Assembly: GCF_002269505.1 (NCBI RefSeq)
Contig: NZ_NQKQ01000018.1
Coordinates: forward strand, 28,051-92,050
Direction: 5' to 3'
DNA from: Pseudomonas fragi
Lineage (GTDB): Bacteria > Pseudomonadota > Gammaproteobacteria > Pseudomonadales > Pseudomonadaceae
Length of the DNA stretch: 64,000 nt
Below, one piece after another: positions 8,389 to 16,733 of the stretch (position 1 is the first letter of the stretch; each line of letters starts with the position of its first letter). The position numbers and the translations under genes were made by a program. Under the pieces are notes generated by a model. The model was not told the DNA's origin, did no database searches, and saw nothing but the letters and a program-made list of their open reading frames with translations.

Positions 8389-8868
8389 TCACTGGTAATA
8401 GGCCAGCAGCGTTGCCGAAGCGGTAAACCCGACCAGGGCGAGCGAGCTCCCAGTGTCTTTGACAAGCACCGCTTGCAGCAGCGGAGGGCTCGAAGGATTG
8501 ATCAGCACCGGCGTATTCAGCACGAAGGGCACGTCATTTCGCAAAAGCCTGATCCCCAGACCCGCAACACTGGACTGCACTGCGGCCGAGTCAAACGTCG
8601 TTGCTGTGCCCTGCACCGTCAACCTCATCGCCCACGGCAAAGTCCCTGCCGTGCAATTGATGGTGTAATTCACGGCTTTGCGATTGTTCACGCCATCAAT
8701 GGTACTGATACCCACATTGTCAAAGTCGATATCGATATTGCTGCCACTGTTGATCGTGCACGGTGGCGGCTCCACCAGCGTGCCATTGAACGCAAGGTTT
8801 GCCATTGCGTTGCTGCCAGAGCCGAATGTGCACAGTGCAAACAAGGCTGTCTGTTGCCAGCGTTTCAT
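8389..8868 (-). CDS. Minor fimbrial subunit (paralogue of the 8882-9379 product)
   Basis: 159 residues from the ATG at 8868 (MKRWQQTALFALC); the frame opens earlier but the extra nine residues lack a signal-peptide character. A signal peptide ending near SNAMA is followed by NGTLVEPPPCTINSGSNI. That segment matches RGTILPPPPCIINAGNTL in the upstream gene's product, and both share the IDGV, FDS and GFTASATL / GAFTAAATL segments. The pair therefore arose by duplication. The C terminus LLAYYQ carries the usual terminal aromatic residues. Spacing is 13 bp to the upstream gene and 11 bp to the downstream start, so it is within the operon. Confidence 0.86.
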   Translation of the reverse strand: MKRWQQTALFALCTFGSGSNAMANLAFNGTLVEPPPCTINSGSNIDIDFDNVGISTIDGVNNRKAVNYTINCTAGTLPWAMRLTVQGTATTFDSAAVQSSVAGLGIRLLRNDVPFVLNTPVLINPSSPPLLQAVLVKDTGSSLALVGFTASATLLAYYQ

Positions 8869-8881
8869 ATCCGGATCCTTC

Positions 8882-9379
8882 TTACTGCAGCGCAACCACT
8901 AACGTAGCGGCAGCGGTGAACGCCCCGCCGGTCAGTGTGCTGCTGCCTGGGTTTTTCACCGGTACCGCTTCCATGACCGGCAAATTGGGGTATGTGAAGT
9001 TCACCGCGCTGTTGAGGGGCCAGAGAACACCACCCAGCAGCAGCTTGACCCCAAGATCACTCTTGCTGGTTCTCAGCACCGTACTGTCAAACCCCGCCCC
9101 GGTGCCCTGCAAGGTGATCTTCATGTCGTTCGAGGGCTGCGGGTCGCAAGTGACCGTATAGGGCACGGCGCGCCGATAAGTGACCCCGTCAATCCGGGTG
9201 GTCATCAGATCATTACCGAACGGGACAACAAGGGTGTTGCCGGCATTGATGATGCAAGGTGGAGGCGGCAGGATCGTCCCGCGGATAGTGACGGCGACAT
9301 CTGCCTGAACACGTTCGCAGAGGATCAGCAGCAGACAGCCACACGTGAGTACGGCCCGCGACGCGAATGGTATGGTCAT
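8882..9379 (-). CDS. Minor fimbrial subunit
   Basis: 165 residues; the ATG at 9379 follows GAGGGA. A signal peptide of about 26 residues ends at RVQA-D. The pilin domain has the conserved Cys pair (PPPPCIINAGN and YTVTCDPQ) and the segment GTGAGFDSTVLRTSKSDLGV, also present in the adhesin's C-terminal domain (ASFDSNILRTSNPDIGVGLL). It occupies the place of papK or papE in P-pilus operons and probably forms part of a tip fibrillum. It is a paralogue of its downstream neighbour. Confidence 0.87.
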   Translation of the reverse strand: MTIPFASRAVLTCGCLLLILCERVQADVAVTIRGTILPPPPCIINAGNTLVVPFGNDLMTTRIDGVTYRRAVPYTVTCDPQPSNDMKITLQGTGAGFDSTVLRTSKSDLGVKLLLGGVLWPLNSAVNFTYPNLPVMEAVPVKNPGSSTLTGGAFTAAATLVVALQ

Positions 9380-9388
9380 CGTTTTCCC

Positions 9389-9961
9389 TCACTCATACAT
9401 AAGCCTGAAATCGACCGTGGCCCGAAAGGCACCGTTGCTCAGCGCTGCAGCAGTGCGCGTGGGCTGCACTTGCCAGTTCAGAGTGTCGTTGCCATGAGCC
9501 AGAAACAAAGGCTCACCACGAGCCCCCAGACGCACATCCCGACCCAGGGCATCGGTCAGGCGCAAGCCCAGGCCGCTGACGCCGGACACCTTGACCAGTC
9601 GCGGATCATCCTCATCGGCCGGAGCCAGAAAAGTCACGGAGACCACGGGTTGATACGCGCTCCACACCAGATTGCCGGTGTGTTCATTGAGGATGCTGCC
9701 GGAGGCGCGCTGGCAATCGATGAAGCGCAGCTGAAAAGCCACCGGCGATGCCTCATCACCGGGGCGCAGCAATTGACTGCGCGACACATTTCCAAGGTCT
9801 ATGGCCTGATCTGCCGAGCTCATGTCCAGGGCACAAGGGGTATCCACCAGTGAGCCCAAGATATCCAGAACTCCGCTCATGCCTTGGGTTTCGGCATGGC
9901 CCTGCGCGGCATAAAGCGCCAGCAACAGGCAGCTCAGAGCCGTCACGGAGTAAGGTTTCAT
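9389..9961 (-). CDS. Minor fimbrial subunit (paralogue of the 13319-13885 product)
   Basis: 190 residues from the ATG at 9961, preceded by AGGAGA; the frame is open further upstream but overlaps the chaperone gene. The signal peptide is MKPYSVTALSCLLLALYAAQGHA. The pilin domain begins LDILGSLVDTPCALDMSSAD and resembles VTLEGQVVDSACALDASNAY in the PapH-like gene, so these two are paralogues. The C terminus is VDFRLMYE. It starts 22 bp after the chaperone stop, the position of papJ or mrpE, but its function is not known. Confidence 0.86.
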   Translation of the reverse strand: MKPYSVTALSCLLLALYAAQGHAETQGMSGVLDILGSLVDTPCALDMSSADQAIDLGNVSRSQLLRPGDEASPVAFQLRFIDCQRASGSILNEHTGNLVWSAYQPVVSVTFLAPADEDDPRLVKVSGVSGLGLRLTDALGRDVRLGARGEPLFLAHGNDTLNWQVQPTRTAAALSNGAFRATVDFRLMYE

Positions 9962-9983
9962 CGCGACTCTCCTGCGCCTTGGA

Positions 9984-10748
9984 CTAGTCATTGGTCGGGG
10001 ACGCATCGGCATCCACCCTGCACATGTTGCCGCTGCAATTGAACGCCAGCGTCGGGCGACCGCCGTAATCATTCACATAGGTCAGCCAGGGTTTGGCGCC
10101 CAGTTCTGCTGCACTCACACCCAGCTTGAGCGTGCCTTTTGGCGGCACCATCAAGGGTTCGAAACCGGAGGCGGTTTTGGCATCTTTGCCGCTACGGGCA
10201 TCTATCAGCGTGATGTAGTACGGGGTCGGGTTATTGACCTGATAGCCATCCCCCTCACGGGTAAGCGTCAGTTTTTTTTGCCAGGGGTCAGAGTGCTCCT
10301 GCTGACCTGGAACTATCGCAGCCGGGCGGTAAAACAGCTTGATGCGAGTCTGCAGGGCAATTTGCAGGCTGTTGGCCTTGTCGCTGCGAGGCGGGATTTC
10401 CCGCAGGTTGAAGTAATAGACAGTCTCGCGGTCCTGGGGCAGCGATTTGATCGCAGGTAGCGACTGAATCTTTACCTGGCTTTTTTTGCCGGGTTCCAGC
10501 CGTTGAACCGGCGGCAGAACGATCAGCGGCGAGGTGATCTTGTTGCCCTGTTCATCCTCGATCCAGCCCTGGGCCAGATAGGGTAACTGGGTATTGTTGT
10601 TGGTGATGGTCATGCTGGCGACATCCTTGCTGCCATCAAACACGACCCGGGTTCGATCCAGACCTATGGCGGCGTTGACGTTGCCGGCCAGAACCAGCAT
10701 CAGGATGGCAAGCGACGAGCTCGCAGAACTGAGTTTGTTAATCTTCAT
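9984..10748 (-). CDS. Periplasmic fimbrial chaperone (PapD-like)
   Basis: 254 residues with a signal peptide (through about residue 26, GNVNA). The first Ig-like domain opens AIGLDRTRVVFDGSKDVASM, which carries the conserved arginine, and RIKLFYRP carries the conserved lysine; these two anchor the pilin C terminus. The end matches PapD: the chaperone signature VNDYGGRPTLAF is followed by a CSGNMC pair like the C-terminal disulfide of PapD. That places it in the short-loop (FGS) chaperone group. The start overlaps the usher stop by four bases (ATGA), so translation is coupled. Confidence 0.95.
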   Translation of the reverse strand: MKINKLSSASSSLAILMLVLAGNVNAAIGLDRTRVVFDGSKDVASMTITNNNTQLPYLAQGWIEDEQGNKITSPLIVLPPVQRLEPGKKSQVKIQSLPAIKSLPQDRETVYYFNLREIPPRSDKANSLQIALQTRIKLFYRPAAIVPGQQEHSDPWQKKLTLTREGDGYQVNNPTPYYITLIDARSGKDAKTASGFEPLMVPPKGTLKLGVSAAELGAKPWLTYVNDYGGRPTLAFNCSGNMCRVDADASPTND

Positions 10749-13318
10749 GACTGTTTCTCTGTATCAATAATCCCGGTCAGCGAGTCTGACGCAGGCATAT
10801 TCTTGTCCGCTGATACCATCTGGCAGGACAGATTGAGGGTGGAGGACAAACCGTCGATCGGTAAGTTTTCAGGCAACACAAAGGCGCAGCGCTCGCGCCC
10901 CCCCCAACTGACAACCATCTGCCCGCCGGGCTGAATGCCGCTCAGGTAGACGTTGCCAGCATCATTGACGATGCCGGTGCCCTGCTGCTTTTGGTTTTTC
11001 ACGGTGGCACCGAAGGGGGGGAAACTGCCGTCAGGCAGGTTCAACACCGCCATGGCCTTAAGCCCGGCAATCACGTCCAGCGTGCGATAACCGATGGCAC
11101 CCTCTGTCAGCGTCAATTGAGTCATGGACTGCGTCGCTTCCACATGGGTTGGCAGGCTTTCCAGATCGACACTGGCCCCTGTGCGCATAAAGCTGGCGAC
11201 ATCTGCGACCACTGCCTTGCCGAAAACATTGCTGCGCGTCGGGCTGCCGTAGCCCCGGATCGGTACATCAGGCACTCCACGGGTGTCGATCATTAACCGG
11301 GTGCCACCCGTACCGGCAGTTCGATGCCCTGCCCCCCCATAGGGCGTCAACGTACCGCCACCGCGCGCAGACAGGCTGAGACTGTTGTAGCTGTTCTCTT
11401 GCAGGGCAGCGCTGACAGTAATGTCAGCCTGGTCACCGGCATGGTTGAGGTAACCGCTGACCGAGGTGTCGCTTGCACCCAGTTGATAGCTGTTACGCTG
11501 ATCAAGCCGGTCGCTGTAAGTCGTGGAGTAACTGTTCTGGCCTTGCGAACTGTTGACGCTGCTGTTCAGTGTCCCGGAACGCCCCAGAGGCAGGCTGACC
11601 GACAGGTACATGCCGGTATTGTCGCTGGAGATGCCACTGTGTTGATTTTTCTCCTGGTTGCGGAACAGGTTCATGGAAAGACTCATGTTCTTGACCGAAC
11701 CGACACTGAAATAACGTGCCAGGGACAAGTTCCAGCGCTCACTGGTCGGGCGATCCCAATAGGACTGGTTGCTGTAACTCAGATAAGTGGTAAGCCCCAG
11801 ATCCCGAAAATGCTTGCTGAATGTCCCCGTGTAAAGCGACTTGCTCCCCCCCACCGGGCCACCGTCATGGCGCGCACTCAGGTACTCACTCATGCTCAGG
11901 TAGTTTTTCCGGGAAAACCGGTAGCCCGCAAACGTGACCTGACTGTCGTACTGGTCGAAGTTTTTCGAATAGCTCAGCCGAAAGGAATCGCCCGACAAAG
12001 ACTTGTTCTGCACTGTGCCGCTGGCCCGGGTAACATCGAATGACATGGCACCAAAGGCAAGCAGGTCGCGCCCCGCCCCGATAGAAAGCGCCGTGTAATT
12101 ATTGTCACTGAGACCACCGCCATACAGGGACCAGCCGTTGCTTACCCCCCAGGAGAACTCGGCCGTACCAAAGATGTCGCCCTGCCCTCCATGCTGAAGA
12201 GAAGACGGTCGACCGGTGGCTAGCTTGTAGCGCACTGTGCCGGGGCGCGTCAGGTAGGGAATATTGGCCGACTCAACCTGAAAGGTGGTGACGCTGCCAT
12301 CCTGCTCTTCGACGCGTACATCCAGGGTGCCGGTTACGGCATCATTGAGATCCTGAATACGGAAAGGGCCCGCCGCCACCAGCGCCTCATAGAGCACACG
12401 GCCTTTCTGGCTGATAATGACCTTGGCATTGGTTTTAGCAACGCCGACGACTTCCGGTGCGTAGCCGCGCAAATTGGGCGGCAACTGGTTTTCATCCGAG
12501 CTCAGTGCAAGGCCGGTAAAACGGAAGCTGTCAAACACATTTGAATAGAGGTAGTTCTCACCCAGGGTCAGACGAGCCTGAATGGCAGGCAGCGCGCGAT
12601 AGGCATAAAAACGGCTCCACTCCAGCCGTTGCGCACGGCTGTAACGCTCGTCTTCTATACGACCTTGCCAGTCTGCGCGGAACCTCCAGGGGCCGGCGTT
12701 GGCGCCGAACGTACCGTTGCCGCTCAAGTCGGTTCGACGGGCCGTACCCTTCTGGCTGGTGGACTTGGCCGTCAGGTTGTAATCCATCAGAACGCCAGGC
12801 ACGCCGTTGTCCCACCGCGAGGGCGGATCCCAGTTCTGGGCGCTGTACTCCAGATAGGCCTGTGGCACGGAAACATGCAGGGTAGAAGTGCCCAGATCCC
12901 CGCTGACGTCCATCCCCGCCAGGCTGTTGGTATCCAGGCACTCGCCACCCTTCCACCAGCCGAGCTCAGCTTGCCTGGCACGCTTGAGTCCCAACTGCGC
13001 AACCAGCTCGGGAGTCAGGCAGGCCTGGCTGCCTTTCGGATCATCGTCCGGAGGATAAAAAGCAATACGTTGCTCAGACAACAAGTGCGTATTGATCTGT
13101 ACCTGCATCGGATAAACGCCAGGCAAAATAAAGCCGCTGCGCGAAAATTGTGAAAGGTCGACATTGGTACGATCGTTGAGGTCAAGAACATCGCTATTGA
13201 ACTGAATATCATCCCCAGCCCATGCCTCAGCGCCAAGTGCCATCAACCCGCCCAGCATGCCGGTGCGCAGTATCGTTTGAGCGATTGAATAATCCCGCCT
13301 TGTAAACAGCCCGTACAT
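10745..13318 (-). CDS. Outer-membrane fimbrial usher (FimD/PapC family)
   Basis: 857 residues, standard for ushers. A signal peptide ends near residue 34 (AEAWA), followed by the N-terminal chaperone-subunit binding domain (FNSDVLDLNDRTNVDLSQFS). The 24-strand barrel with plug is seen in PYLTRPGTVRYKLATGRPSS and LTLGENYLYSNVFDSFRFTG, and the C-terminal domains contain the Cys pair RCAFVLPE / LSCQMV. It receives chaperone-subunit complexes and threads the pilus to the surface. The ATG directly abuts the stop of the upstream pilin gene and the 3' end overlaps the chaperone gene. No frameshift is seen. Confidence 0.96.
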   Translation of the reverse strand: MYGLFTRRDYSIAQTILRTGMLGGLMALGAEAWAGDDIQFNSDVLDLNDRTNVDLSQFSRSGFILPGVYPMQVQINTHLLSEQRIAFYPPDDDPKGSQACLTPELVAQLGLKRARQAELGWWKGGECLDTNSLAGMDVSGDLGTSTLHVSVPQAYLEYSAQNWDPPSRWDNGVPGVLMDYNLTAKSTSQKGTARRTDLSGNGTFGANAGPWRFRADWQGRIEDERYSRAQRLEWSRFYAYRALPAIQARLTLGENYLYSNVFDSFRFTGLALSSDENQLPPNLRGYAPEVVGVAKTNAKVIISQKGRVLYEALVAAGPFRIQDLNDAVTGTLDVRVEEQDGSVTTFQVESANIPYLTRPGTVRYKLATGRPSSLQHGGQGDIFGTAEFSWGVSNGWSLYGGGLSDNNYTALSIGAGRDLLAFGAMSFDVTRASGTVQNKSLSGDSFRLSYSKNFDQYDSQVTFAGYRFSRKNYLSMSEYLSARHDGGPVGGSKSLYTGTFSKHFRDLGLTTYLSYSNQSYWDRPTSERWNLSLARYFSVGSVKNMSLSMNLFRNQEKNQHSGISSDNTGMYLSVSLPLGRSGTLNSSVNSSQGQNSYSTTYSDRLDQRNSYQLGASDTSVSGYLNHAGDQADITVSAALQENSYNSLSLSARGGGTLTPYGGAGHRTAGTGGTRLMIDTRGVPDVPIRGYGSPTRSNVFGKAVVADVASFMRTGASVDLESLPTHVEATQSMTQLTLTEGAIGYRTLDVIAGLKAMAVLNLPDGSFPPFGATVKNQKQQGTGIVNDAGNVYLSGIQPGGQMVVSWGGRERCAFVLPENLPIDGLSSTLNLSCQMVSADKNMPASDSLTGIIDTEKQS

Positions 13319-13885
13319 TCAGAAATACTCCAGCCGAAAACGCACCGCCGTTCGGTGAGATCCAACGGCCATGGGACGACCATTGCCAACCAGTTGAAGG
13401 CTGTAGTGCAGCTCCTGGTCCGCTCCAGTCAGAGGTATCAGTGCCATGGCGACTCCGGGCTGGCTTTCCTGCCCATGCGCATCAGCAATGCGCAGGGCAA
13501 GACCTTTTGCGGTTCCGCCAACGGCAAACCAGCGCCCGCCGGCGTCTGCCAGACCGTCAAAAGTCACCCTTACATGCAGCCAGTCAGGCAAGTAACTACT
13601 TGGACGGAAAGAGTCAGGCCTGGCCAATGAACACTTGATCAAACGCAACGTGAATAACTTTGGCAAAGACTGGCCCTGACGAATAAGTTGCCCCATGGGC
13701 AAAGGACCGAATTCAATAAGTTGATACGCATTGCTCGCATCAAGTGCGCATGCAGAATCAACAACTTGCCCTTCAAGGGTTACACGCCCGTTCCCCGGAC
13801 TTGCTTGCACAGCCGAAACACCAGAAAATAAAGCTACAAACACGCTAAACGTGCAAGCAACTATAGAATTCAAAATAATACTCAC
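13319..13885 (-). CDS. Fimbrial subunit in the PapH/MrpB position (possible pilus terminator)
   Basis: I favour the GTG at 13885 because GTGGAG lies six bases upstream and the product then starts with a signal peptide (MSIILNSIVACTFSVFVALF...). An ATG at 13903 is the alternative. The frame continues to 13918, inside the arm of a strong hairpin. About 188 residues: a pilin domain with CALDASNAYQLIEF and LIKCSLARPD cysteines and the C terminus RFRLEYF. The gene lies between the major pilin and the usher, the place of papH, whose product ends pilus growth and anchors the fibre. The role is inferred from position. Confidence 0.82.
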   Translation of the reverse strand: MSIILNSIVACTFSVFVALFSGVSAVQASPGNGRVTLEGQVVDSACALDASNAYQLIEFGPLPMGQLIRQGQSLPKLFTLRLIKCSLARPDSFRPSSYLPDWLHVRVTFDGLADAGGRWFAVGGTAKGLALRIADAHGQESQPGVAMALIPLTGADQELHYSLQLVGNGRPMAVGSHRTAVRFRLEYF

Positions 13886-13906
13886 CGGCAACTCCACAGG
13901 CATACA

Positions 13907-13934
13907 CCCTGTTGCCACACAGGTGGCAACAGGG
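13907..13934 (-). promoter_or_regulatory. Intercistronic hairpin after the major pilin gene
   Basis: Perfect 12-bp stem CCCTGTTGCCAC / GTGGCAACAGGG with a 4-base loop, seven bases after the major pilin stop codon. No U-run follows, so it is more likely an mRNA stabiliser or a leaky attenuator than a full terminator. Similar hairpins after the first pilin gene keep the major subunit in excess over usher and chaperone in other fimbrial operons (established for pap; inferred here). Confidence 0.8.
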
Positions 13935-13941
13935 TAATTGC

Positions 13942-14478
13942 TTACTGATACGCGAGGGCGAAGTGTGTAACAGCGGTAAATGTACCCGTACCAACAGTAC
14001 CGGTTGTTGATGACTGGCCTTTCAACTGAGCACCAAACGTCAGAGTATTGCTTCCCGGCGTAATCGCTTTCGGGGTGGTTGCATTACCCAAAGTAATCGC
14101 AGTGCCATCGAACTCGGTCAAAAGGATGCCCGCACCAGCAACGCCGTTCAGGGCCAACGCACCAGGCACCTCAGTCGTCCCGGTACCGGTAAAGGTGGCC
14201 GTTACCGTTTTGTCAGTAAGGCCGGTCAACGAACAGCCGATCAACTCAATGTCGAAATAGTGTTTAGTCCCGACCCCGCCGCCACTCAGCTGGGACTTCG
14301 AAACTGAGCCCAGCGGCACAGGCCGATCCACACTTTCAGGGGTAATGGAGCACGCCGCCTCAATAATCTCGCCACTAAACGTAACTGAACCCGTCCCCGC
14401 ACCTGCAGCATTAACAACCGATGCCGAAGAAGCCAACAGCACCATAGCTGCCAAAGCCGATTTAATTGCAACATTCAT
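13942..14478 (-). CDS. Major fimbrial subunit (type 1/P pilin family)
   Basis: 178 residues. The ATG at 14478 is preceded by AGGGAGG at 8 bases; the frame also contains a TTG three bases earlier. The signal peptide is MNVAIKSALAAMVLLASSAS through VVNA. The mature pilin has its disulfide pair at C43 and C82, is rich in Gly/Thr/Ala, and ends VTHFALAYQ with the penultimate tyrosine typical of type 1 and P pilins. As the first gene of the operon and the subunit followed by a strong hairpin, it is most likely the shaft protein. The promoter should lie in the AT-rich 330 bases upstream. Confidence 0.93.
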   Translation of the reverse strand: MNVAIKSALAAMVLLASSASVVNAAGAGTGSVTFSGEIIEAACSITPESVDRPVPLGSVSKSQLSGGGVGTKHYFDIELIGCSLTGLTDKTVTATFTGTGTTEVPGALALNGVAGAGILLTEFDGTAITLGNATTPKAITPGSNTLTFGAQLKGQSSTTGTVGTGTFTAVTHFALAYQ

Positions 14479-14811
14479 CAAATAGCCTCCCTACAAATGC
14501 ATCAAAGCAATTGTTTTAATTGTATATTAAGCCGTTTAAAGCCAAAGACGATTACACACTTACCCCTCCAAAACAAACAAGAACTGCAAGCTTGAAAAGC
14601 TCTTGTTTATTTCAATCCAGAGAAATAAGATGCGGGGAAGTTAACAGTTAACTTAAAAGCAAGAAGTAAGGCGATTCCAAGTATTTTGTAGGATCTACCC
14701 TAATACAAGATCAGCATATAACAGTGCACTACCAGACACTCTTTGTTTGAAGAAATTGACAAGAAATCACTCGAATCAAAGAGTCAGCACTGCAACAAAA
14801 CTGCTGGCACT
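14479..14811. other. AT-rich upstream region of the fimbrial operon
   Basis: About 330 bases without a gene, notably AT-rich, between the flhB stop and the first pilin gene. It should contain the fimbrial promoter, but I cannot assign -35/-10 elements with confidence. It includes the local palindrome GTTAACAGTTAAC near 14640 and an 8-bp inverted repeat ACTCTTTG/CAAAGAGT (14738-14784) just beyond flhB. AT-rich DNA of this kind is often bound by MvaT/H-NS-type silencers. No pap-type regulator or recombinase gene is present. Confidence 0.45.
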
Positions 14812-15948
14812 TCACTCATCACGTCGCAAATCCGCCGGGATCGGCAAGTCCTTGAGCGGATCCGGGCGCTTGCCCTTACCGGCCTGGTACTGGCGGATCT
14901 GATACACGTAGGCCAGCACCTGGGCTACGGCAAGGTATAGCCCCGCAGGGATTTCCTGCTCCAGCTCAGTGGAGTAATAGATCGACCGCGCCAGCGCCGG
15001 CGATTCCAGCAGCAGAATGTTGTGCTTGGCGCCGATCTCACGGATTTTCAACGCCAGAAAGTCGCTGCCCTTGGCCAGCAGCATGGGTGCCCCGCCCTTC
15101 TCGGGGTCGTACTTGAGGGCCACGGCGTAGTGCGTCGGGTTGGTGATGATGACGTCAGCATCCGGGATCGCCGCCATCATGCGGCGCTGGGACATTTCGC
15201 GTTGTACCTGACGAATCCGCTGCTTGACCTCCGGACGTCCTTCCTGATCCTTGTGCTCGTCGCGCACTTCCTGCTTGGTCATCAGCAGCTTCTGATGGCT
15301 TTCCCACAGCTGTACCGGCACATCGACCGCAGCGATCAGGATCAGCCCGCAGGCCATCCACAAGGCACTCCAGCCCACCACTTGCAGGCTATGGATCACC
15401 GCCAGCTCCAGTGGCTCATGGGCGATGCGCAACAGGTCATCGATATCGGACTTCAACACCAGCAAGGCCACGATCAGGATGATAAAGAATTTGGCAAGCG
15501 CCTTGAGCAGTTCCACCAGCGCTTTGGCCGAGAACATGCGCTTGATCCCGGCGGCCGGGTTCATGCGGCTGAATTTAGGTGCCAGGCTGCCAGCAGCAAA
15601 AAGCCAGCCGCCCAGGGATATCGGGCCGACCAGAGCGGCAATCAACAAAGTGATCAACACGGGCTGCACGGCCAGCAGCGCGATCTTGCCCGAGTGCAGC
15701 AGGAACGCGCCCATCGAATCCGGGTTAAGCAGCACCTCACGGCTCAAGCTGAAGTTGTAACGCATCAGCTCCATCAGATCCTGCGCCAGCGCGCCGCCAA
15801 AAATCAGCAAGCCCGCTGAGCCAGCCAGCATGATGGCCAGGGTGTTGAGCTCTTTGGAGCGTGCGATCTCACCCTTTTCCCTGGAGTCCTTTTTTCGTTT
15901 CTCCGTGGGGTCTTCTGTTTTATCGGCGCCACTCTCGCTTTCGGCCAT
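14812..15948 (-). CDS. flhB: Flagellar export switch protein FlhB
   Basis: 378 residues: four membrane segments in the first 210 residues, then a charged linker and the cytoplasmic domain with the autocleavage motif NPTH (N270-H273). FlhB self-cleaves there and, with FliK, switches export from rod/hook to filament substrates. The N terminus MAESESGADKTEDPTEKRKK is the usual charged leader. It is the last gene of the fliLMNOPQR-flhB transcript, starting two bases after the fliR stop. The fimbrial operon begins 330 bp beyond its stop. Confidence 0.97.
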   Translation of the reverse strand: MAESESGADKTEDPTEKRKKDSREKGEIARSKELNTLAIMLAGSAGLLIFGGALAQDLMELMRYNFSLSREVLLNPDSMGAFLLHSGKIALLAVQPVLITLLIAALVGPISLGGWLFAAGSLAPKFSRMNPAAGIKRMFSAKALVELLKALAKFFIILIVALLVLKSDIDDLLRIAHEPLELAVIHSLQVVGWSALWMACGLILIAAVDVPVQLWESHQKLLMTKQEVRDEHKDQEGRPEVKQRIRQVQREMSQRRMMAAIPDADVIITNPTHYAVALKYDPEKGGAPMLLAKGSDFLALKIREIGAKHNILLLESPALARSIYYSTELEQEIPAGLYLAVAQVLAYVYQIRQYQAGKGKRPDPLKDLPIPADLRRDE

Positions 15949-15950
15949 GG

Positions 15951-16733
15951 CTATCTGGCCTGCGCAAGATCACGTAAAAACTGCAGGGCCTCGGAGGCCA
16001 GCGGTTGATACTGGTTGAGAATGTCCGCCATGCTGATCCACAGGATCACCATGCCCAGCACCAGGGTCAGCGGAAAGCCGATGGCAAAGATGTTCAGTTG
16101 CGGCGCGGCCCGGGTCATTACACCAAAGGCAATGTTGACCACCAGCAGCGCAGTGATCGCCGGCAGTACCAGGAGCAACGCCGCACCCAGCACCCAGCCG
16201 AGCTTGTTGGCGATTTCCCAGTAGTGGTTGGGCAACAAGCCACCGCCCACCGGCAAGGTGGTGAAGCTCTCGGTCAACACTTCAAACACAACCAGATGGC
16301 CATTCATGGACAAAAACAGCAAGGTCACCAGCATGGTGAAAAACTGCCCGATGACTGCCACGTTGACCCCGTTGGCCGGGTCGACCATGGACGCAAAGCC
16401 CATACCCATCTGGATCGCGACAATTTGCCCGGCGACCACGAACGCCTGGAAAAACAACTGCAATGCAAACCCCAGTAACGCACCGATGACGATTTGCTCG
16501 GCAATCAGCAGCAGGCCACTGAGATCCAGCGGGTTGACGGCGGGCAACGGCGGCAGGCTGGGCATGATCGCCAGGGTGATCGCCAGGGACAAAAACAACT
16601 TGATGCGTTTGGGCACCAGGGTGGTGCCGATGATCGGCATGGTGGTTAGCAGCGCGCCCACCCGGAACAGCGGCAGCATAAAGCTGGCGACCCAGGTACT
16701 GATCTGCGCGTCTGTCAGGGCGAGCAGCGACAT
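15951..16733 (-). CDS. fliR: Flagellar export gate protein FliR
   Basis: 260 residues, strongly hydrophobic, with about six membrane segments (FMLPLFRVGALLTTMPIIGT at the start, ALLLVLPAITALLVVNIAFG later) and the conserved GFASMVDPANG loop. With FliP and FliQ it forms the helical core of the export gate. The start abuts the fliQ stop directly, as in most bacteria. Length is normal. Confidence 0.96.
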   Translation of the reverse strand: MSLLALTDAQISTWVASFMLPLFRVGALLTTMPIIGTTLVPKRIKLFLSLAITLAIMPSLPPLPAVNPLDLSGLLLIAEQIVIGALLGFALQLFFQAFVVAGQIVAIQMGMGFASMVDPANGVNVAVIGQFFTMLVTLLFLSMNGHLVVFEVLTESFTTLPVGGGLLPNHYWEIANKLGWVLGAALLLVLPAITALLVVNIAFGVMTRAAPQLNIFAIGFPLTLVLGMVILWISMADILNQYQPLASEALQFLRDLAQAR

